A DNA stretch of 64,000 bases from a bacterium (lineage in GTDB: Bacteria; UBP15; UBA6099): positions 1 to 64,000 of the forward strand of contig JAKQPS010000001.1 of assembly GCA_029564595.1 (NCBI GenBank). Direction: 5' to 3'. A program made the translations under genes and the position numbers. Below the pieces are notes generated by a model. It worked only from the letters and a program-made list of their open reading frames with translations. It ran no database searches and was not told the DNA's origin. The stretch's first letter is position 1, and each line of letters starts with the position of its first letter. Positions 53,169 to 61,664 of the stretch are shown one piece after another.

Positions 53169-54692
53169 TTATCCTCTAAAAAAGATGAACGTCACTATTG
53201 CGAAAATCGGGCCGAGTATCCCAATCGACCAAACCATGTAGCCGAGGAAGGAAGGCATAGGAACCTTGTTTTCCTCGCAGATGGATTTGACCATGAAGTT
53301 GGGGGCGTTGCCGATGTAGGACATTGCGCCGAAGAACACCGCGCCCATAGCAATGGCGAGAAGGATGTGCTGGGGCACGCAGCCGCCGTACACCGCCACG
53401 CATCCGGCCCCGCCGATAGTTTTGCCGAGCGACAGGAATGTCAGGTATGTCGGCGCGTTATCCAAGAAGGACGAAAGGCCGCCCGTCATCCAGAAATACT
53501 GCCACGCGTGAGTGAGCGTCAGCGCCCCGGTCTCGCCTTTGTATTCCAGAATATTCAGCGCGGGTATCATGCATGCGAAGATGGCCGCGAACAATATTGC
53601 AACCTCTTTCACCGGGAACCACGAGAATCCATTTTCCTCTCTCAACGGTTTGGGCGTCACTACCATTGAAAGCGTCGCCATCAGCCCCATAAGCCCCACT
53701 TGGATGGCGTCCCGGATGAATCCGAGGTGTTCCATGCTTCGAAGGACTGTCCCGTAGAAGACCACTGTTCCCATTACGCCAAGCAGGAAGATGAAGTTGT
53801 ATAAGCCGACAATAGCGAACTTCTGTTTCGGCTCGTTCGGGTCGTCAGCGGGAATTCCGCCGTCTTTCTTGACCATCATGGAGTCGATGGCATAGAAGAG
53901 GACCATCAGGATGCCGATGGCGAACGCCCATCCGGGCAGCATGTGGATGAGAGTCCACTCGAAGGGCACTCCCTGAAGGAATCCGAGGAACAGCGGCGGG
54001 TCTCCGAGCGGAGTGAGCGAGCCGCCTATGTTGCTGACCGCGAAAATGAAGAATATGAATATGTGCAGCTTTGTTTTCCTGTTTTTATTTATCCGCAACA
54101 TCGGCCTGATGAGCACCATAGAAGCTCCGGCTGTCCCGATGAAACTTGCGATCACCGAACCGATGATTAGAAACACCGTGTTTGTCATCGGGGAGCTTTT
54201 GAACGAGCCGCGAACCAGAATGCCGCCCGATATCACGAACAGCGAGCCGACCAGCGCGATGAACGAACAATACTCCACGAACGTGTGGATGGTTTTTGTT
54301 TGCAATACTATGAACATTGCAATTGCCATCGGGATGCCGAATACCATGCTAACTTTGGGGAAATTGTGATGCCACCAGTGGCCGTTTATGAGCGGGATTA
54401 TTGCTATTGAAAGCAGAATGCCCGCAAACGGAATAATCCAGAGTATGGACATGTTGATAGGACCGTGTCCGTGAGCGCCTTCTTCGTGCGCCTCTTCGCC
54501 CTCGTGTGCTGCTTCTGCGGCGTGTTCTCCGGCCGGAGCAGCTTCAGGGGCGTGTTCGGACGCGCTTGCCGTAATCGTCAGTAGATTCCCGACCGTTGCC
54601 TTCTCGGTTGGAACCGCAACATTAAATAGTATTGAGAAAAGAAATATAATAGGAATGATCGCAGCAGTTTTCAGCAGAATTCTGTTAGACAT
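53169..54692 (-). CDS. NhaD-type sodium/proton antiporter, paralogue 2
   Basis: 507 residues, the same fold and motifs as 51396-52907, with strong identity along the membrane part and divergence mainly in the first 70 residues. Its loop is more Ala/Glu/His-rich (EHAAEAAHEGEEAHEE, then HGHGP). Such His-rich loops may bind metal or sense pH. The ATG follows AAAGGTGG. The duplicated pair could give different kinetics or regulation. A leader of about 170 bases is suspected (54693-54862). Confidence 0.88.
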   Translation of the reverse strand: MSNRILLKTAAIIPIIFLFSILFNVAVPTEKATVGNLLTITASASEHAPEAAPAGEHAAEAAHEGEEAHEEGAHGHGPINMSILWIIPFAGILLSIAIIPLINGHWWHHNFPKVSMVFGIPMAIAMFIVLQTKTIHTFVEYCSFIALVGSLFVISGGILVRGSFKSSPMTNTVFLIIGSVIASFIGTAGASMVLIRPMLRINKNRKTKLHIFIFFIFAVSNIGGSLTPLGDPPLFLGFLQGVPFEWTLIHMLPGWAFAIGILMVLFYAIDSMMVKKDGGIPADDPNEPKQKFAIVGLYNFIFLLGVMGTVVFYGTVLRSMEHLGFIRDAIQVGLMGLMATLSMVVTPKPLREENGFSWFPVKEVAILFAAIFACMIPALNILEYKGETGALTLTHAWQYFWMTGGLSSFLDNAPTYLTFLSLGKTIGGAGCVAVYGGCVPQHILLAIAMGAVFFGAMSYIGNAPNFMVKSICEENKVPMPSFLGYMVWSIGILGPIFAIVTFIFFRG

Positions 54693-54946
54693 TTTTTTCC
54701 ACCTTTAATATTGAGAATTTTAACTTGCGAACCGCGCGTTTGAACCGCGGTTTTCCGCAACCCTTCTTGATCGCCGTCTGCGCAAACAGCGTCCCTCGTT
54801 TCCCTCCCTTCTATTTAATTCTTGATGAATAGTAGTAGTAACGCAGCCTCACCCGGAGAGGATTGTATAACAAAATTGTTTTATGCAAAAGTTTTTTTTA
54901 AATTGACTGAAGCCCTTTTCCATGTCCGGGCAGCGGCTTCGGTTTT
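54693..54946 (-). promoter_or_regulatory. Leader/promoter region of antiporter paralogue 2
   Basis: 254 bases upstream. A weak promoter-like pair (TTTGCA, 16-base spacer, TACAAT) lies near 54864-54891 on the minus strand. The leader begins CCTCTCCGGGTGAGGCTGCG, and has a hairpin GAACCGCGCG-GTTTGAACCG near 54736-54750 among other structure. No known riboswitch is recognised by eye. Confidence 0.3.
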
Positions 54947-56212
54947 CTATTTCAGCCGTTCGTAGTTGGATGAATTCTCGAATCCCTCGATTTTGAATAG
55001 AGGGTCGTCTGCGGTCATTTCTTTCAGTCGCCGCGTCGGGAGATGATTGTAGAACACGGGGTCGAGCAGTGAGTCGTCCGGAGGGCGGGTCAGAAACGGA
55101 GCCATGTCGTCGCGTCCTGCCAGCGCCGAATGGGTTTTCGTGCCCGGATACACTCTCACATGGCAGCTTGCCCCGACGGTGTCCGGCCTGTTCTTTCTAA
55201 AGAAATCAAGCGTTTTAACGGTTGATTCAACAGGTTCTCCGGGCAGCCCGGTCAGCAGGTCCACCGCCAGTTTGATGTCATTCTCCCTGCACAAACGGAT
55301 GAATCTCGTCACATCGTCGAAAGAATAAGCTGAATCAGGCGAATTCGGCGCCACGCTGTCAACACTCAGCGTGATGGCTATAACTCCCGACTTTTTCATC
55401 AGGGAAAACAGTCTTTCTGAAACCGGAGCCGGTTTCATGTACGCCACCCAAGAAATGTCAGGTTCGGCGGCGGCCAACTCGCCCGCGAATCTCTCTGAAA
55501 AATCCAGCTTCAAATTAAACTCGCAATCGCACAGGTGGAAGTCGCGGAAACCAAGTTCTCTGAGGCCCGTTATCTCCCGGACGACCGCTGCAGGCTCTCT
55601 GTGAATAACCTTTGTTCCAGCCTCAATGCAGTATTCGCAGCGTCCCGCGCAGCCGTACTGTGTGTTAAACCCGATGATTCCCCTGTTCGCGATATATCTC
55701 TGATAGTCGATTTTGAAGGGTCTATCCGGAACGAAAGCCGGGTCGATTCCCGTGCGAAAGCCGTCGATGATTTTTTCCGGGGTCGCGCCGGACTTCATAG
55801 CGTCCGCGAAATCAACTATCGCCTTTTCGGCGGGGCCGGAAATCCCGAAGTCCGCCCCAGTTTCTTTCAGGACAAGTTCGGGCATCGCAGAGAAGCCTGC
55901 TCCACCGAGGACTATTGCCGTTCCCTCGTTTCTCACAGCCTGAACAATCTCGGCTATGCCGGGTATGAAATACTCGTTGTTGTCGAATATCGCCGAATCC
56001 ACATTTCTTACTGTGACACCTGCAAAAAGAGGGCGGACGCGCCGCGCCGTTTCCGCCGCCGCACCCACAGGGTCGCTCACGAAACATAAATCGAGCATTT
56101 CAATGTTGTGTCCGGCGCGCTCCAGCGCGCTGCCCACGATTTCCAGCCCCAGCGGGATTACGGGCGGCTCCCGCCTAGTGTTCGGATTTATCAGAAGAAT
56201 TGTGTCCGTCAT
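54947..56212 (-). CDS. B12-binding-domain radical SAM protein
   Basis: About 421 residues from the ATG at 56212, with GGAGAG upstream; a start at 56266 adds 18 residues. The N-terminal Rossmann domain (about 5-150) has LINPNT, the VGSALERAGH and VLGGAGFSAMPELVL segments. The radical SAM motif is YGCAGRCEYCIEAG (C-x3-C-x2-C, near residues 195-202). The later segments (DFHLCDCEFNLK, DLLTGLPGEP) are typical of the fold. It resembles the 4545-5951 protein in layout but not in detail. Substrate unknown. It is divergent from the FadH-like gene. Confidence 0.85.
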   Translation of the reverse strand: MTDTILLINPNTRREPPVIPLGLEIVGSALERAGHNIEMLDLCFVSDPVGAAAETARRVRPLFAGVTVRNVDSAIFDNNEYFIPGIAEIVQAVRNEGTAIVLGGAGFSAMPELVLKETGADFGISGPAEKAIVDFADAMKSGATPEKIIDGFRTGIDPAFVPDRPFKIDYQRYIANRGIIGFNTQYGCAGRCEYCIEAGTKVIHREPAAVVREITGLRELGFRDFHLCDCEFNLKLDFSERFAGELAAAEPDISWVAYMKPAPVSERLFSLMKKSGVIAITLSVDSVAPNSPDSAYSFDDVTRFIRLCRENDIKLAVDLLTGLPGEPVESTVKTLDFFRKNRPDTVGASCHVRVYPGTKTHSALAGRDDMAPFLTRPPDDSLLDPVFYNHLPTRRLKEMTADDPLFKIEGFENSSNYERLK

Positions 56213-56327
56213 GTGGGAACTCTCCATCCGGCGGTGTTCGCGCCGCATTGGGTTGAGATTATACAATCATTCTCGGTTGCTTTCACCATGCCGACACGTC
56301 GTCGAACCGCCTGATTCTTCTTTGTCA

Positions 56328-56356
56328 TTGAACACGGGCGGCTCGTAGGTTATATT
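56328..56356 (+). promoter_or_regulatory. Sigma-70-type promoter of the FadH-like gene
   Basis: -35 TTGAAC (56328-56333), 17-base spacer, -10 TATATT (56351-56356). The ATG is at 56387 with AAGGAGA before it. Confidence 0.6.
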
Positions 56357-56386
56357 AATATGACTTTATTTTAAGGAGAACACACA

Positions 56387-58387
56387 ATGGATCCTCTGTT
56401 TGCGCCGATTAAGATTAACAAACTCGAAGTGAAAAACCGCATCGCGATGATGGCGATGCAGATGAACATGATATCGAACTACGAGGTTACAGACAGGATA
56501 TGCGAGTTTTACGCTGAGCGGGCGAGGGGAGGGGTCGGCGCGATATGCGTCGGATTCGTTTCAATAGACCGGGGCGGCAGCGCGCCGCTTAACATCGGCG
56601 GACACGACGATTCCTATATTCCCGGCCTGACGAAACTTGCCGACGCCATAAAGAGCAACGGCGCGCGCGCTATGGCACAGATCAACCACACCGGGCGCCA
56701 GACTTACCCGATGATGATTCCCAAAGATATGGAGCCGGTGGCCCCGTCTGCCGTGTACTGCAAGATGACAGGCGCGACTCCGCGCGAACTGACGGAAGAG
56801 GAAATACTAGACATCATCGACAAGTTCGCTAAGACAGCCGTCAGACTGAAAACCGCCGGGTTCGAGATTATCGAGATTCTAATGGGCACTGGATATCTGG
56901 TTTCCACCTTCCTGTCCCCGCTGACCAACAAGAGGACGGACAAATGGGGCGGCTCGGAAGAAAACCGGATGCGCTTCGGCCTCGAAGTCTTCAAGGCGGT
57001 CAGGAACGCGGTCGGAGCCGATTTCCCGGTCACAGTCAGAATCAACGGAAACGACCTGATGGAAGACGGGCTGGGGAGCGCGCCGCACATCGCGTTCGCC
57101 AAAGCCCTTGAAGCCGCAGGCGCGGACGCCATCTGCGTGAACGTCGGATGGCACGAGGCGAGGGTCCCTCAGATAACGATGGGCGTGCCCCGCGCAAACT
57201 ACGCGTATCAGGCCCGCAGAATAAAAGAAAACGTCAAAGTTCCGGTGATTGCCAGCCACAGGATTAACGACCCGCTGGAAGCCTCCGACCTGATAGAGCT
57301 TGGATACTGCGACATGGTGGGCATGGGCAGGCCGCTGATTGCCGATCCGCATCTGCCGAACAAGGCCATGCAGGGCAGGGACGAGGAGATTATCCATTGC
57401 GTCGCCTGCGGGCAGGGCTGCTTCGATCACGTTTTCCTTCTTCAGCCGGTAGAGTGCATGGTGAACCCGGACGCCGGATACGAGTATCTCGGCGAAAGAG
57501 GCTTGGCGGAAAAGAAGAAGAAAGTGGCGGTTGTGGGAGGCGGGCCGGCAGGCATGTCCGCCGCTTTGACCGCAAAGAGGCGCGGTCACGATGTCACTCT
57601 TTTTGAGCGCGCTCCCGTTCTCGGCGGCCAGCTATATCTGGCATCCGCCCCCGAAGGCAGAAGAGAGTTTGAGGAGATTATCAACGACTTCGACGCCCAG
57701 CTTGACATAGAAGACGTGAACGTCATTACAGACACAGAAGTGACGGCGAAGTATCTTAAGAAGGAGAAGTTCGACGCCGTGATACTAGCGACCGGCGCGG
57801 AACCGGCCACGATTCCTATTCCGGGAGCGGACAGGCCGAACGTTCTTCAGGCTTGGGACTACCTCTGCGGTATTGTCGGCGCAAGCGGCAAAGTGGTTGT
57901 GCTCGGCGGAGGCGCAGTGGGCGTCGAGTCCGCTCTGGTCCTCGCAGAAGAAGGCACGGTTCCGGCTGAAACCATCAAATTCCTGCTCATCCACAACGTG
58001 GAAACGCCCGAAGAACTGCGCCGGCTGGCCGTCCACGGCACGAACGACGTCACCATTGTCGAGATGCTTCCCCGCGTCGGCAAAGACATAGGCAAATCCA
58101 CTCGCTGGACAATGATGGAGGACCTCTCCCGATACGGCGTGAAAGTCCTAACCAAAGCCAAAGCCGTCGAGATTAACGACGAAGGCATTGTCATCGACGA
58201 CGCCGGAACTAAGAAAACACTGCCCGCCGATTTCGTGATTCTTGCCGTCGGCTCGAAATCCTATAACCCTCTCGAAGAACAGTTGAAGGACAGCGGAATC
58301 GAGATGGCTGTAGTCGGAGACGCAAAGAAGATAGGCCTTATCTTCGACGCCATACACGCCGGACACAAAGCAGCTCTCAAGCTGTGA
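56387..58387 (+). CDS. FadH-like flavoprotein (2,4-dienoyl-CoA reductase / NADH:flavin oxidoreductase family)
   Basis: 666 residues. The N-terminal old-yellow-enzyme TIM barrel (about 1-335) includes QINHTGRQ, GxGYLVSTFLSPLTNKRTDKWGGS and MVGMGRPLIADP. A 4Fe-4S site follows: C338-x2-C341-x3-C345-x11-C357, the spacing known for FadH. The C-terminal FAD/NAD(P) domains (about 380-666) begin at KVAVVGGGPAGMSAAL and include VVVLGGGAVGVESAL. The family reduces dienoyl-CoA or other activated alkenes with electrons from NAD(P)H, via FAD, Fe-S and FMN. The exact substrate is unknown. Confidence 0.9.
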   Translation: MDPLFAPIKINKLEVKNRIAMMAMQMNMISNYEVTDRICEFYAERARGGVGAICVGFVSIDRGGSAPLNIGGHDDSYIPGLTKLADAIKSNGARAMAQINHTGRQTYPMMIPKDMEPVAPSAVYCKMTGATPRELTEEEILDIIDKFAKTAVRLKTAGFEIIEILMGTGYLVSTFLSPLTNKRTDKWGGSEENRMRFGLEVFKAVRNAVGADFPVTVRINGNDLMEDGLGSAPHIAFAKALEAAGADAICVNVGWHEARVPQITMGVPRANYAYQARRIKENVKVPVIASHRINDPLEASDLIELGYCDMVGMGRPLIADPHLPNKAMQGRDEEIIHCVACGQGCFDHVFLLQPVECMVNPDAGYEYLGERGLAEKKKKVAVVGGGPAGMSAALTAKRRGHDVTLFERAPVLGGQLYLASAPEGRREFEEIINDFDAQLDIEDVNVITDTEVTAKYLKKEKFDAVILATGAEPATIPIPGADRPNVLQAWDYLCGIVGASGKVVVLGGGAVGVESALVLAEEGTVPAETIKFLLIHNVETPEELRRLAVHGTNDVTIVEMLPRVGKDIGKSTRWTMMEDLSRYGVKVLTKAKAVEINDEGIVIDDAGTKKTLPADFVILAVGSKSYNPLEEQLKDSGIEMAVVGDAKKIGLIFDAIHAGHKAALKL

Positions 58388-58417
58388 TTGTCTAGAGAAT
58401 ACGGCGGGATTTGTTTT

Positions 58418-60157
58418 TCAGGGAATAGACAGCTTGACTATTTCATTCTGAGACGAAGACGATACGAACACATAGTTGCTTGACACTGTCATGCCGTACG
58501 ACCCGCGCGGCACGCTGAAGGAGCCTAATGGCTCTCCCGACGCCGCGTCGAGATACAAAAGCTTGTTGCTGCCGCTGCATAGAACGAACACATACTTCCA
58601 GTCCTTGTCAGCCGCCAGTTCGGTGGGCTTCACGCAATATTGAAAACTTGACTGCGCCGCTACCGCTGTGTTGTTGGAGGCGAAACCGTCGGCATCCGCG
58701 TATATCTTCAGCACCGGCTGTGTCTGGCCGGCTTTAGACGTCGAACCTCCGCAGGTGACGTACAATGACTGGTCAGGAGCAGGGAGCGCGTCCCACGGAT
58801 TCTCGCACGTGTTCGTTATTCCCATCTGAGAAGCGGTTTTGCACTGTAGCGTCGACCTGTCGCAGAACGCTCTTATGTCGTTCACTCCGAAACTCGACTC
58901 GGTGACGCAGATTCCCAAGGAGCAGACGCTTGTGTCGCAACTGGAGTTGAGCGTGCATGCGCATCCGGTTTTTTGCGGGTCTGTCACACATGAGGAAGTT
59001 TTCCATGTGCAATCAACATGAAGGTCGCATGCCGATTTGTTTTTATCAACGCATGACGACGAGGACGCGATCCATGTGCATTTGTTGTTGCTTGCAGTGC
59101 AAACATTCGAACCGTTCGTGTTGTCGTAATTGCATTTGTTGTTATCGGCGTCCCAGATACAACCGTATGAAGCGCATGCGTCAGTCGTGGCGAGGCTCGA
59201 GCAGTCCTTGACGGTTTTCGTGTGACAATCAGTTCCCAGCGGAGGGTATTCCGTTGGACACCATGATTCGCTGACGCATCTTTCGTCGCAATATGGCAAT
59301 ATGGGCATTGTGCTGCAGAAGCCGCTGTTACAGTCGCTGCCTGTTGAGCACGGACATAAATTCTTATTGCCTTTTGCCCCCCCGCATATCCCGGTAGTTT
59401 GGCCGTTATAGTAGTATTTGCTGAAAGTTTCAGTTCGGGGGTCGTCCATATCGAAGGGATATATCCTGTTATTCGCGTTGTCCACGGCGTAGCCGATTCC
59501 GCGATCAGAGTCCAGCCTTATCCTGTATGGGCTTTTGCCTGAGAAAAGAGTCACGCGAGTGATGAGCGTTTCCGTGTTCGGGTCGACTGCCGTTACAAAA
59601 AAGTTCGAGCGCGCGGTCACATATAAAACATCATAAATTGGATCGTAAACTATGTCGCTAGCCTGCGAAGGGTCCGCCCCTTCGATCATCAGGCTGATTT
59701 CGTTGACGACTTTGAGTTGCGCGACGTCGATGACCGTCAGCCACGCGCCGTTTCTTCTGAGTTGCGACGGCAAGTATTTTGACGTCGAGCAATATCGGGT
59801 TTCAAGCTGATTGTCGTGCGTGACAAAAAGCTTGGTGCGGTTCGAGTTGAAAGCCAGCCTTCGAGGATCGCACATAACGGGGATGGAATTTGACACTCTC
59901 ATAGTGGCGATATCGACGACGTCCACCGTGCTTAACAGGTAGTTTGCCACATACAGACGGGTTTCATCCGCGTTGACAATCATTCCCCACGGAGCCTTGT
60001 ATTCGCCCAAGTCGGCGGACACATCGGGGCCGGGAGCCGATCCTCTGCCGCATGACGACGCGCAAAGGACGACAATTGTCAGCGCGGCGAAAATCGAGAA
60101 AGCCCGCATTGCGCCGGCAATGAGTTCTGCGGGAAATCTTTCGGAATAATTCCGCAT
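58418..60157 (-). CDS. Cys-rich beta-propeller lipoprotein, paralogue 1
   Basis: 579 residues. A signal helix ends with a lipobox (VVLCASSCG). A start at 60109 (MRAFSIF) is an alternative. The first half is a YVTN-type beta-propeller (APWGMIVNADETRLYVANY, LAFNSNRTKLFVTHDN). An insert of about 170 residues (265-435) is packed with cysteines in short knots: CPCSTGSDCNSGFC, KNKSACDLHVDCTW, CACTLNSSCDTSVCSLGIC. The propeller resumes after it. Extracellular Cys-rich modules with propellers suggest a disulfide-stabilised surface protein. It follows 60179-61642 by 21 bases: same operon as the barrel gene. Confidence 0.75.
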   Translation of the reverse strand: MRNYSERFPAELIAGAMRAFSIFAALTIVVLCASSCGRGSAPGPDVSADLGEYKAPWGMIVNADETRLYVANYLLSTVDVVDIATMRVSNSIPVMCDPRRLAFNSNRTKLFVTHDNQLETRYCSTSKYLPSQLRRNGAWLTVIDVAQLKVVNEISLMIEGADPSQASDIVYDPIYDVLYVTARSNFFVTAVDPNTETLITRVTLFSGKSPYRIRLDSDRGIGYAVDNANNRIYPFDMDDPRTETFSKYYYNGQTTGICGGAKGNKNLCPCSTGSDCNSGFCSTMPILPYCDERCVSESWCPTEYPPLGTDCHTKTVKDCSSLATTDACASYGCIWDADNNKCNYDNTNGSNVCTASNNKCTWIASSSSCVDKNKSACDLHVDCTWKTSSCVTDPQKTGCACTLNSSCDTSVCSLGICVTESSFGVNDIRAFCDRSTLQCKTASQMGITNTCENPWDALPAPDQSLYVTCGGSTSKAGQTQPVLKIYADADGFASNNTAVAAQSSFQYCVKPTELAADKDWKYVFVLCSGSNKLLYLDAASGEPLGSFSVPRGSYGMTVSSNYVFVSSSSQNEIVKLSIP

Positions 60158-60178
60158 CTGGCGGCCACCGTCCGGGTT

Positions 60179-61642
60179 TTATCTCAAGGGATGTCTGTGT
60201 ATGGCGCCTGAAGCGGCTGATGTCACAAACACGTATTTGTCCGAAGCGACTATATGCGTCGGGTTCGCAGGCACTGAGAAGCTACCGACCGGGCTTCCGC
60301 TGGCCGCGTCTATTATCATTGTCGTCGCGTTGCCAGAACAGAGCAGAAAGACATATTCCTCCGACGGGTCTTTCGCAAGCGCAGTCGGGCGCAGGCAGGA
60401 AAGGAAGCTTTGCTTTGTGGCGACCGCGGTGTTGCTCGACGCGATTCCGTCTTCGTCCAGAATAATCCTGAGGAGCGGTTGCAGGGTCGATGAGCCGGCC
60501 GAGGTTCCGTAGCAGGAGACATACATCGTGTCGTCCGACATCAGCAGCATGCCTCTGGGGTCTCTGCATGTGGGAGAGGTCATTCCCATCTGCGCGGGGG
60601 TGGAGCATATCCCTGTGTCTGTGTCGCAGTAGCCCCGGACGCTTGCGAGGCCGATAATTGAAGGGGTGACGCACACGTCGTTTTGGCACATCCCTGAAGA
60701 GCAATTGCTGTTCTGCGAGCAGGGGCAGCCAGATCTGTTGGCGGTCGAGCCTGAACAGGCCGCGGCGCATATCGGCAAGACGTAGCTCATGTCGCAGAAC
60801 CCGCTGTGGCAGTTGCCGTTGGCCGAGCAAGCGCAAGAGTTTTTATTCCCGGACGTCCCGGCGCAATAACCCTGCGTCTGTCCGTTGAACGCGTATGCCG
60901 AATGATTGTCTTCCCTGAAATCCACAGCATTGAAAACGTTGATTCTGTTGTTTGCCGGTTCGAGCATATATCCCACGCCCTTTTCCGGGTCGAATTCGAT
61001 TTTATACGCTTTATTCGAGGAACTCGAATAAACGGACATTCCGCCGAGGACTTCGTCGTTATCGGCGTCAATGGTGGTGACGACTCCCGTGGTGGTCTGA
61101 GACACGACATAGAATATGTTGTTCAGAGTGTCCAGCGTGATGTTGCGCGGATTGCTTATCTGCGTTGCTTCCGTCGAGACGTTTATTTCGTTGACGACTT
61201 TCATCTGCGCTATGTCTATAACGGACACATACGAACCGACGCGGCTGACCTCGGACGGGTCGTAAGACGAAACAGCGCACGCGTTGGATTCGAGCATGGT
61301 GTCGGTGTCGTGAGTGACGTAGAGTTTCGAGAAGTCTCTGTTAAAAGCGAGGTATCTGGGGCCGCATATAACGCGGATGCTTGCGACCGTCGCCATCGTT
61401 TCGGTATTGTAAACTTCCACGGTGTTATAGCCGTTGTTGGCTATGTAAAGCAGGGAGGCGTCCTCGTTGAGAGCCATTCCCCATGGAGCCCTGTTCGCGC
61501 CGACGATGTAATCGGCGTTTTCGACCTTGCCTTTGCCCGTTCCGCATGACGAGCAGGCTATAGCGCACAACGCAAGCAGAAGGCAGAACGGCGCGATTCC
61601 CGCCGCCCGGCATCCGGTTTTGAATCTCTGGATTATCCTCAT
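60179..61642 (-). CDS. Cys-rich beta-propeller lipoprotein, paralogue 2
   Basis: 487 residues, with a lipobox (IACSSCG) near residue 33. The propeller has the same start motif as its paralogue (APWGMALNEDASLLYIANNG, YLAFNRDFSKLYVTHD). A smaller Cys insert of about 70 residues (260-330) has CACSANGNCHSGFC, CPCSQNSNCSSGMC and CAAACSGS. It belongs to the operon 64000 to 58418: stop to start gap of 22 bases with the upstream barrel gene. The insert's different size in the two paralogues suggests fast domain-length evolution. Confidence 0.75.
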   Translation of the reverse strand: MRIIQRFKTGCRAAGIAPFCLLLALCAIACSSCGTGKGKVENADYIVGANRAPWGMALNEDASLLYIANNGYNTVEVYNTETMATVASIRVICGPRYLAFNRDFSKLYVTHDTDTMLESNACAVSSYDPSEVSRVGSYVSVIDIAQMKVVNEINVSTEATQISNPRNITLDTLNNIFYVVSQTTTGVVTTIDADNDEVLGGMSVYSSSSNKAYKIEFDPEKGVGYMLEPANNRINVFNAVDFREDNHSAYAFNGQTQGYCAGTSGNKNSCACSANGNCHSGFCDMSYVLPICAAACSGSTANRSGCPCSQNSNCSSGMCQNDVCVTPSIIGLASVRGYCDTDTGICSTPAQMGMTSPTCRDPRGMLLMSDDTMYVSCYGTSAGSSTLQPLLRIILDEDGIASSNTAVATKQSFLSCLRPTALAKDPSEEYVFLLCSGNATTMIIDAASGSPVGSFSVPANPTHIVASDKYVFVTSAASGAIHRHPLR

Positions 61643-61664
61643 CTTCTTGTTTGTTGCCCTTCAA

